Below, one piece after another: positions 1 to 6,389 of a DNA stretch of 6,780 nt. Position numbers and translations under genes: made by a program. The notes beneath the pieces were generated by a model that saw only the letters and a program-made list of their open reading frames with translations, did no database searches and was not told the DNA's origin. The stretch comes from CAWHQZ01 sp963831645 (GTDB lineage Bacteria > Pseudomonadota > Alphaproteobacteria > Rhizobiales > Aestuariivirgaceae): assembly GCA_963831645.1 (NCBI GenBank), contig CAWHQZ010000029.1, forward strand, positions 1 through 6,780, given 5' to 3'. The first letter of the stretch is position 1. Every line of letters begins with the position of its first letter.

Positions 1-2
1 TC

Positions 3-98
3 CCCTTCCTGAACACGTATCGAACCATGTGTATCACTCCGAAGCCTGGCTTTCGACGGATTCTAGAAGATGTTCGGGAGCTGCGCTTCGCTGCGTAA
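3..98 (+). CDS. C-terminal end of an unidentified protein (partial)
   Basis: A reading frame enters from the left edge and runs 31 codons to TAA at 96-98. It contains the run NTYRTMCITPKPGFRRILED and ends in RELRFAA. The balance of charged and hydrophobic residues, the amphipathic end and the high GC at third positions look like a genuine C-terminus rather than random sequence. The two competing plus-strand frames read as Arg/Ser-rich, as out-of-frame GC-rich DNA usually does. I do not recognise the family. The next gene starts 119 bases downstream on the same strand. A short CAAGG/CCTTG inverted repeat at 138-152 lies between them but is too weak to call a terminator. Only the tail is visible, so no function is offered. 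Confidence 0.35.
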   Translation, partial: PFLNTYRTMCITPKPGFRRILEDVRELRFAA

Positions 99-217
99 CA
101 CGAGCCCTAAAAGGCTACTTGGGCCCTCTCAAGAATTCAAGGCACTACCTTGGTACCCCTTTTGTCGCTTCCGAAGCCCATGCCAAGATGAAAGAGCGGC
201 GACAGCGAGGTTAATGG

Positions 218-806
218 ATGTTCACGCCTGTTTTCCGAATAGCCGATCGGCAGGACGCGCTTCATCTGGCTGCTCTCCTCGACAGCGCGAGCCGCGGGCT
301 CGTGATGTGGCTGTGGCAGACGATGTGCGCCCCCGGACAGTCGGCCACTTGAGCTGGGGCGTACACGGATAAGGGACGAGGAGGCGCTGCCCTCTCATTT
401 CTCGAAATGGATGGTGGCGACGATAGACGGGGAGATTGCGGGTGCTCTTGCAGGCTATGTCGTTTCGGATCCTTATCGCGCTTCGGATGTCGCTGAGCTG
501 CCTCATGTTTATGGACCGATGCTCGAGCTCGAATCGCGTGCGGTGGGGGCGTGGTACATCATGACGCTCGCCGTCTTCCCGGAATTCCGCAACAAGGGAA
601 CAGGAACGGCGATGCTCGACAAGGCGGCAGAGTTGGCGCGCGAAGCTGGACGCAAGAAGCTTGCCGTCATGCTCGTCAGCAGCAACAGGGGCGCGATGCG
701 GCTCTACCGGCGGCGGGGTTTTGTCGAGGTGGAGCGAAGGCCGTATATTCCGTTTCCCGGGTCGAAGGACAGCGGCGATTGGGTGTTGCTTATGAAGGAG
801 GTCTGA
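218..806 (+). pseudogene. GNAT-family N-acetyltransferase, split by one frameshift
   Basis: The frame from ATG 218 reads MFTPVFRIADRQDALHLAAL and continues to about base 346, where it would stop at TGA 350-352. Dropping one base near 347 moves into the frame LELGRTRIRDEEALPSHF, which joins smoothly to the intact C-terminal frame (ATG 411 to TGA 804-806). The rebuilt protein is about 195 residues, normal for a GNAT enzyme, which transfers an acetyl group from acetyl-CoA to an amine. Visible hallmarks are the acetyl-CoA loop in motif A (PEFRNKGTG, about residues 121-129) and the motif B pattern SSNRGAMRLYRRRGF near the C-terminus. The substrate cannot be told. The 218 start is supported by GAGG at 207-210, seven bases upstream. 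The gene converges on the cyclase, whose stop lies 48 bases beyond. The family call is secure; whether the frameshift is biological or a sequence error is open. Confidence 0.85.
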
Positions 807-853
807 AGGTGAGCTGCCAATGGGATGCCGACTTTCACCGATCACGGGAAAGG

Positions 854-2633
854 CTAAGGCAGGCCGGTGGCGCGCATGTCGGCGACGAAGCGCGCCAACA
901 GGTCGGCGTCGCGGAAGGGCTGCGAGCGTGCCCATTCCTGGGCGGTAAAGTGCGGATCGATCGAAAGCACTGATTCAGCCGCGTGCTTCGCTTCGATGCT
1001 CTTGCCTTGTCGCGTGAGCGCGATCGCGAGGCCTAGCCAAGCCCGGTAGTAGCTCGGGTGGTACTGCACCACCTCGCGAAAAATGCGCTCGGCCTCGTCG
1101 TTGTCCTCGACTGCGAGGTACGAGAGCCCGAGGTTGGATGCGATCCAGGCCGGCGAGTGGGCACTCAGCGATAGAGCGCGCGTATAGGCGCGGATCGCTC
1201 CCGCGTAGTCACCCATGAGGTCGCTGAGCGCGCCCTGATAGCCGATGATCTCCGGGCTACTGGCTCGCCAGATTGACGGCGGTTTCCATCGCCGCTGTCG
1301 CCTCATCCTGGCGGTCCTGGAAGAAACGCAGGAACGCGAGCAGCGCCTGAACGTCGGGATGGCGCTGCTCGAGCGCCATGGCCCGGTTGCACAACGCCTC
1401 GGCCTCGGCGGTGGAGCGTTCAGGATCGGCGGTCCAGCCGAGACCGAAGCTCGTCGAGTTGGCAGAGCGCGAGCGCCACCATGGCGCTGAGATAGTTGGG
1501 ATCGATCGCCAGCGCCTGGCGATAGTGCTCGATCGCCTTGCGGTGTCCCTGGCGTGTGTAGCGGCGTTCCAAATCATGGCCGCGCTGGAACTCCTGCCAG
1601 GCCTCGCCGGAGGCGGTGCCGCGCCGCCACAGCTGCGCCTGCTCACCCTCGGTGAGGGCAAGTTGCAGGCTCGAGACGATCTCCTGCGCCATCTGGTCCT
1701 GGAGATCGAAGCCGCGTCGCGAGTCGCAGTCATAGCTCTCCATCCACAACGTGAGACCATCCCGGCGGGCCACGAGCCGCGCCATGACGCGCATGTGCGG
1801 ACCGCCGCTCTGAACGCTCCCCGAGAGCACGTAGTCGTGCGCCAGGTCGTCCGCGGGGTTGCGGTCGTTACCGAGATCGAGTTGGCGATGCGCGAGAGAA
1901 TGAGCTGCACCTCGTCGACCAGTGCTTCGGCGAGGAGGCCGGCTTTGCCTGGCTTTGCCGGGGTGCGGAACGGTTCGAGCCTGAGCACCGGTTTGCGCAG
2001 CTGTTGCAGGAGCCGCGGCGGCGTGCGGTAGCCGGCACGGAAGGTGAGGACGAGCGCGTCATAGTCGGGCAGGAAGGCTCGCCAGACATGCACCGGCTTG
2101 TCGATGTTCTTCAGCCGCTTGGGACCCAGCTCCTGCACGGTGAGTCGCTCCGGAAGCTGCGTGCGCTCGCGCACGGCAGAGCTGATGAAGATCGCCCGGC
2201 CCCGCGAGGGCTTGCAGCCGCGCTGCGACGTTGATGGCGGTGCCGTAGTAGTCCTCGCCGACTGCGAACACCTCGCCGAACTCGATGCCGATCTTCCAAT
2301 GACCGGCCTCGACGCCGCGCGCGTGGCGGTGTCTCGCGAGGAGCCCTTCCTGGGCGGCGACCGCCGCGCGGCGAGCCCGGCAAAAGTTGCGAGAACGAAA
2401 TCACCCGGCATGGCGAGCACCCTGCCGTAGTGCGCAATGATCTGATCTACGAGGAGGTCGCGCGTTTCGCGCAAGACCTTGACGCCCGTATGCGGATCGC
2501 GGAAGACGAGCTCGCTGTAGCCGACGAGATCGGCGGCGATCACGGCAAGCTCCCGGCGCACATCGCCTTGAGCCGCCGCGCTTGCCGCTGCTCTTTCGAT
2601 GTCGCTTTCCCTGTCTTGATCGGATACGGGCAT
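854..2633 (-). pseudogene. Class III adenylate/guanylate cyclase with TPR region, multiple frameshifts
   Basis: The protein begins at ATG 2633-2631, directly after an in-frame TGA. The N-terminal cyclase domain shows AADLVGYSEL (D35) and MPGDFVLATF (D78), the two usual metal-binding aspartates at normal spacing. After a frame change it gives WKIGIEFGEVFAVGEDYYG and then INVAARLQALAGPGD, with the catalytic Asn-Arg pair in NVAAR. Next come FISSAVRERTQ and LGPKRLKNIDKPVHVWRAFL, the usual domain end. A middle part has DYVLSGSVQSGG, LWMESYDCDSRRGFDLQDQM and related pieces typical of cyclase-TPR proteins. TPR-like helices follow (AIEHYRQALAIDPNYLSAM, AIRAYTRALSLSAHSPAW), ending at a stop on 856-854. 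Frame changes fall near 2368, 2190, 1870, 1448 and 1259. The rebuilt length is about 590 residues, normal for this architecture. An intact version would make cAMP or cGMP in response to an unknown signal. It is divergent from the YcaO gene. Confidence 0.87.
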
Positions 2634-2671
2634 TTGCGCCGGGCACGTTCAAGGCGTCTACTCTAACAGAC

Positions 2672-3908
2672 TTGGATCGCGGAAAGGAGACAGCGGCTGC
2701 CGCAGGGTTACGGGGCGCCGGCGTTGTCGAGCGGATCTACGACGTTACGCTCGATGAGGATCGTCCGCTTTACCTCGCCGCGGCGGTGCTGAAGCCCGAC
2801 TTTGCGGGGAGACGGCGCGTCGTGAGCGGCCGCGGCCTCACCCGGGACGAGGCGCGCGCCACCTGTCTTGCGGAAGCGGTGGAGCGGTGGTCGGCGGTGT
2901 TTCCGGCAAACCGCGAGCTGACCTGGGGCCGGTGTACGGATATCGACGGGAGGACAATCGCTCCGGCATCGCTTCTCCTTATCTCCGCTCACCAGTATTC
3001 GCGCGCGGTGGAGTGGAATGCGAGTGTCGGCGCCGACCATCACCTGCCTGAATGCAAGACCCGCCGGGCGCATCGCCTGGATCGAGGCGCGGTCGATCAC
3101 GAATGGCGCGGGCGTGTTCGTGCCCGCCGCGTACTGCCTTCTCGGTTATCCGTCAGCTCTGCAAGAGAGATTTCCCGTCCCCGACAGCAGCGGTCTTGCA
3201 GCGGGCACTGATGTCGAAACGTGCGTCGGTCGCGGGCTTCTCGAACTCATCGAGCGCGATGCGGTGTCGATCTGGTGGTACGGGCGGGTGCCGCGGCCGG
3301 AGTGTGACCTCGATCGCCGGCAGCTGCCCGTTCCGGAAGCGCTCGAGACCTGGATGAAGCGATCGGGCAGGCGCTTGTGGCTCCTCGACCTCACTCATGA
3401 CCTGCGGGTTCCTGTGGTTGCGGCCGTCAGCTCTGATGTGGGTGGCCGCAATCTTCGCCTCTTCGGCTTTGCGGCATCGTGGACAATGGAGAATGCCGCG
3501 CGTTCAGCACTCGGCGAGCTCACGCAGTTCGAAGCGACGAAACGGCTGGCGAGTGCCGCGGCCGATAGTGACGCGCCAAACTTCGTTAAGCGCTGTGGCG
3601 CGGCTTCCATCGACGAGTGGCCGTTCATTCGGCCAAGTGCGGAGGTCAAGGCCGTCGCTGCGGCCGCCCTCGACGGACACGGACCTGTGGCATGGGCAGA
3701 GTTGCTTCGGCGGTGCAGCCTCGAACTCTATAGTTCTCGATCTTGCCCACGAGGACTTCCGCTCGCCGCAGTCCGCGTCATCGTGCCGGGTCTGCGTCAC
3801 GTGTGGCCGCGCTTCGCCGCCGGACGTCTCTACGACGTGCCCTTCGACTCGCTAGCACAGCGGCGGCTGTGAGAGAATGAGGTTAATCCCGTTCCTATCC
3901 TCTACTGA
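2672..3908 (+). pseudogene. YcaO-family protein (ATP-dependent backbone amide activation), frameshifted and with early stop
   Basis: YcaO enzymes use ATP to activate backbone amides, making azolines or thioamides in RiPPs and some proteins. The N-terminal frame has ARATCLAEAVERWSAVF, matching the ATP-site pattern (S/T)x3ExxER (T64, E68, E71, R72 counted from TTG 2672). Near 3052 the frame changes to ARPAGRIAWIEARSITNG, then DSSGLAAGTDVETCVGRGLL ending ELIERDA, and ALGELTQFEATKR (ExxQ of the second ATP motif, with Ala where Asn is common). Between about 3725 and 3765 a paired frame change hides IVLDLAHEDF before LAAVRVIVPGLRHVWPRFAA. TGA 3870-3872 stops the frame, but the same frame continues as ENEVNPVPILY to TGA 3906-3908, a family-like proline-rich tail. 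The rebuilt length is about 410 residues, typical for a stand-alone YcaO. The start is uncertain: TTG 2672 is the best in-frame candidate outside the cyclase. No E1-like or TfuA partner is present. Confidence 0.85.
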
Positions 3909-3986
3909 CCTGAACGCCAAAGGAAAGTTGCTGTTTCAACCTGCTGATGATATTTCTCAGATCCCTACAATCGCTGGAGTGCCTCC

Positions 3987-5005
3987 ATGAGGAATCTTTA
4001 TGAGATTTCGCGAAGAGAGTTTCTGGGTACAGGACGCAACTTGATCGGTCTTAGTGCATTTAGCATCTCATGGTTACGGACCAGCAGGTCTCGATCCGCG
4101 AATAGGGTCTCTGAGAGACCCCTACTCGGAGATACTCTTTGGAGTAAAAACCCGTCTTGAGAAATTGGGTATTAAAGGGATCACCGGCGTCGGTCCGCTG
4201 GAAGACGGGGTCTTCTTTTGATCGTCCAAGCTGGGTTCAAAGATACGATTCCAGAGAGCATTTGAACTGAAAATGCTGGATGGATCCGATGTGAAAATCA
4301 AGTAAAACGCGCAAAAAGAGGTAGCTGCAGCGCAGCTCTTCATATCGTTCGCACCTCCGCCACAGCACAGTGGGCCGCTGATGGGAGGAGACCAATTATA
4401 ACAATAGTGGGAGTTATTGGGGTACTATTGCCTTCACCGCAGCTCCAGCGAGCACGATCAAGATTCAGCGCTATCCCTGTGAGAACCGAGGTGTCAGCTG
4501 TAATCACGTCATGTATCACGCTTCGGGTAAAAAGATCTCTACCCCGAAATACGCGGACTCAATGGAGTTGGCTTGGAGAGAAGCGCCATCAGCTACTCAT
4601 TGGGTTGATGTCGCGGGAGCCGACATCGTTGCTGGTACGCCAGTTACCCATCGCGAGATTAGAGGTCTTGAGAAAATCAAAGCCGCTCGGCAGCCAACTG
4701 ATGGCATCCGTGTTTCGAAATACGGGGCAACAACCGGCTTGACGAGCGGAAAAGATCTAGGTCGAGCTTGGCGTGTTATCGACGAGAGTGTCTCCATGGA
4801 CAAGTATTACGTTAGGCTAGTTAGCGGATTGTTCAGCGAACGTGGTGATTCGGGAGCAGCTGTATTAGATGCTGAGCGCAATTTCGTCGGCATGATTATC
4901 GCAGGACAACCTAACGTTCCTGGCGAAAAATATTACCTGCACGCCTTGCCCAAAGATGAAACCCCCCCGACCCAGATTTGTCTTGTATCGAAATTGAAAA
5001 CATGA
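3987..5005 (+). pseudogene. Tat-exported trypsin-like serine peptidase, several frameshifts
   Basis: ATG 3987 has GGAG seven bases upstream (3976-3979) and opens with YEISRREFLGTGRNLIGLSA, a twin-arginine signal (SRREFLG) followed by a hydrophobic stretch. The signal frame ends at TGA 4158. The protein continues in other frames as DPYSEILFGVKTRLEKLGIK and GITGVGPLEDGVF, LIVQAGFKDTIPESI, ELKMLDGSDVKIK, then EVAAAQL and GPLMGGDQ, then NNSGSYWGTIAF. The last long frame has a putative catalytic His in SCNHVM (4505-4507), the KYGATTGLTSG signature seen in this peptidase type, and the nucleophile motif ERGDSGAAVLD; it ends at TGA 5003-5005. Frame changes fall near 4110, 4216, 4261 and 4394, with a TAA at 4303-4305. 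The catalytic Asp is unclear: MELAW has Glu at the expected place, though Asp lies two residues before that Glu. The rebuilt length is about 340 residues, acting in the periplasm or outside. It is the first gene of the low-GC block, 27 bases before the next start. Confidence 0.72.
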
Positions 5006-5032
5006 ACTGAAACAACGCTTGGAGCGGTAAAA

Positions 5033-5401
5033 ATGGCAAAGATCAAGCACAAGGCGAGCGACAACAAGAAATTCGCGAAAGAAATTATCAAATACTGGAA
5101 AGGCACATATAATCGCGAGAAATTGAAGGAAGAATTGACGAAATTGGTAGACAAGGCCGACACGAAGGATGCTGGCGGGGTGGAAACTGACCGACAGGTC
5201 GAAGTTGATTTTGTGTTTGATACAGAGTTGGACCCTACTCACCGGCTGGTGTGGATAGCCATACCCGCTCCCGATCCAAGGCGGGGTGAAAGCGTGGCTC
5301 CAGTTCGGGTGTACCGGTATTACGACAGCAAATCCTTATCTGAAAAACAGGCACTTGAAGAAGAGATCGGCAAGTCGGCTCTCTTTGGCTGTGGCAGGTG
5401 A
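5033..5401 (+). CDS. Hypothetical 122-residue charged protein
   Basis: This is an intact frame with GGAG at 5021-5024, eight bases before the ATG, and a start only 27 bases after the peptidase stop, so the two are probably co-transcribed. I do not recognise a family. There is no signal peptide or membrane segment, so it should be cytoplasmic. Residues 1-45 are Lys-rich and helical (KKFAKEIIKYWKGTYNREKL). Residues 55-80 look like two strands (RQVEVDFVFDTELD, then HRLVWIAIPAPDP). The C-terminus has YRYYDSKSLSEKQALEEEI and ends ALFGCGR with the only cysteine. The outline of a helix with a central Trp, then a beta strand ending in a Pro-rich turn, faintly recalls nitrile-hydratase-like leader peptides of RiPP precursors. 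That is a weak shape comparison, and the tail lacks a Cys/Ser/Thr-rich core. Base composition is clearly more AT-rich than the genes at 218-3908. Confidence 0.8.
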   Translation: MAKIKHKASDNKKFAKEIIKYWKGTYNREKLKEELTKLVDKADTKDAGGVETDRQVEVDFVFDTELDPTHRLVWIAIPAPDPRRGESVAPVRVYRYYDSKSLSEKQALEEEIGKSALFGCGR

Positions 5402-5511
5402 AAACCACCCTGCTCGGTGAGGGACCGCAGAGCTCGAATTCGATCTCGTTTTGATGAGAATCTGGATTCCAAGACTCGACTGCATAGCTTGCTATTCCAA
5501 CCCCCGATCCC

Positions 5512-5520
5512 GAGAAAGGA
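5512..5520 (+). promoter_or_regulatory. Ribosome binding site deciding the 5529 start
   Basis: GAGAAAGGA ends eight bases before ATG 5529. Two other in-frame ATGs exist, at 5451 and 5520. Starting at 5451 would put a charged, non-signal stretch ahead of the hydrophobic segment, and ATG 5520 overlaps the purine tract itself. The placement favours 5529, which leaves a textbook signal peptide at the N-terminus. Confidence 0.6.
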
Positions 5521-5528
5521 TGTGCCAG

Positions 5529-6014
5529 ATGATGTACAAACCCGAAAAGTTAGGACTCTTTGCTGGTTGCCTGTTTATCGCCGCATTCCTGGCGGCTCCG
5601 ATGCTCCAGGCGAAGATTGTTTCGATTTGCGCCGACTTCAGTGTATTTGCTGACGATACACCAATGAAAGATGATTTTATCTTTGTATTCCAGTTTCATA
5701 ATGTTGTGAGCGGTAACAAACTCTTCATAAATGCCTCTGGGGGAGAGCTGGGCTTACAATTCCACAAGGACGGGGTAGACGTAACGCTTCCTGCGCCAGT
5801 TGCTAGCGTCTTACTTCGTGTGGGGACATTTGCTGGTGATGTGGGGTTGGAAGTGTTCGATGATGCCGGGAAGTCGATAGGTAAACAGACGATAAGCACG
5901 AGTAAAACTTATCAGGACATACCAGTTTCTGCAGGCGGGATTTACAAGCTCGCATTTCGAGGAGGCGGAAACGAAGCATCCATAGCAAACATATGCGTGG
6001 ATTGTGATTTTTGA
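5529..6014 (+). CDS. Secreted hypothetical protein, probable beta-sandwich
   Basis: This is an intact 161-residue frame. The N-terminus is a Sec-type signal peptide: MMYKPEKLG, then the hydrophobic run LFAGCLFIAAFLAAPML, with likely cleavage after LQA (about residue 28). The mature part is rich in alternating hydrophobic residues and Gly, as in beta-sandwich domains. Recognisable patterns are VASVLLRVGTFAGDVGLEVF, DDAGKSIGKQ and YKLAFRGGGNEASIANICV. The VTLPAPVASVLLRVGTFAG and GGGNEASI elements remind me of jelly-roll or carbohydrate-binding-like domains in secreted proteins, but I cannot name a family. Cysteines sit at the start of the mature chain (SICADF) and at the very end (ICVDCDF), suggesting a disulfide that ties the two termini together. 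It lies 127 bases after the 122-residue gene on the same strand, so it may share the operon. A weak TGAGC/GCTCA hairpin follows the stop, without a T-run. Confidence 0.8.
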   Translation: MMYKPEKLGLFAGCLFIAAFLAAPMLQAKIVSICADFSVFADDTPMKDDFIFVFQFHNVVSGNKLFINASGGELGLQFHKDGVDVTLPAPVASVLLRVGTFAGDVGLEVFDDAGKSIGKQTISTSKTYQDIPVSAGGIYKLAFRGGGNEASIANICVDCDF

Positions 6015-6210
6015 CCTGAGCCCTAAAGCTCATCCAGTTGTTGGTAGAGTCTTCACCTCGGTGGCCGCATCCTAATTCTTAGACCGGATTTGGTCAGATT
6101 CTCCATCAGAACAGTGACGACCCAGTACGCACGCAATCTCCAGAGTTGGGCGTACTCATCGTTGGCGAGTTCCCGTCGAAGGTCGAACCAATAGATGACC
6201 TAGGCGCTGA

Positions 6211-6310
6211 CTAGTCGAGCGCCAGGCTCTCGACGTGCTCGCGCACATGAAATAGATCGCGGAGGTCGGCCTCGGAGACCGGCGCCACGCGCGCTCCGCG
6301 CTCGTAGACG
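6211..6310 (-). pseudogene. Fragment of a GntR-family (FCD-type) transcription regulator
   Basis: On the minus strand a 32-codon frame reads VYERGARVAPVSEADLRDLF followed by HVREHVESLALD and TAG (6213-6211). This matches the stretch of FadR/FCD-type GntR regulators joining the wing of the DNA-binding domain (RGARVAP) to the first helices of the ligand-binding domain (SEADLRDLFHVREHVESLAL). The HTH that should precede it is absent, because the frame runs straight into the insertion sequence end at 6311. What should follow is also absent: after the TAG the sequence no longer resembles an FCD domain in any frame I checked. It is therefore a remnant broken on both sides. The right-hand break is explained by the IS; the left-hand one by decay or another junction. 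Confidence 0.68.
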
Positions 6311-6336
6311 GTAAGCGGCCTTTATTCCCCACCTTT
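6311..6336. repeat. Probable IS66 left terminal inverted repeat
   Basis: The segment starts GTAAGCGGCCTTTATTCCCC. The GTAAGCG start is typical of IS66-family termini. The matching right inverted repeat is outside the window, so the exact length is a guess. Confidence 0.5.
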
Positions 6337-6389
6337 AACGCCGCCCGCTGATCGGCGATTGTCCGCCCTGAATCGAGGGGGCTGGACAC

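Noticed and set aside
138..163. CAAGG/CCTTG inverted repeat followed by TTTT as a terminator
   Set aside because: The stem has only five pairs and the T-run is separated from it by several bases; it could be chance.
222..935. Long minus-strand open frame opposite the GNAT gene
   Set aside because: Arg/His/Pro-rich shadow of high-GC coding DNA; the plus strand carries clear GNAT motifs over the same bases.
1378..2031. Long plus-strand open frame of about 217 codons inside the cyclase
   Set aside because: No recognisable domain; the minus strand carries the cyclase-TPR motifs across its whole length.
854..2633. Programmed frameshifting as the reason for the frame changes
   Set aside because: The shifts occur in both directions, at many sites without a common slippery sequence, and in unrelated genes.
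2634..2671. Divergent promoter pair between the cyclase and YcaO genes
   Set aside because: The gap is only about 38 bases and I find no convincing -35/-10 pair on either strand; the true YcaO start is also uncertain.
4407..4742. Plus-strand frame of 111 codons overlapping the peptidase
   Set aside because: Out-of-frame reading of the peptidase C-terminal part, which has the GDSGAAV motif in the other frame.
6015..6210. Short minus-strand frame containing ELANDEYAQLWRLRAYW and ending in a stop near 6060
   Set aside because: About 45 codons, with no start codon or RBS at its beginning and no family resemblance; not enough to call a gene.
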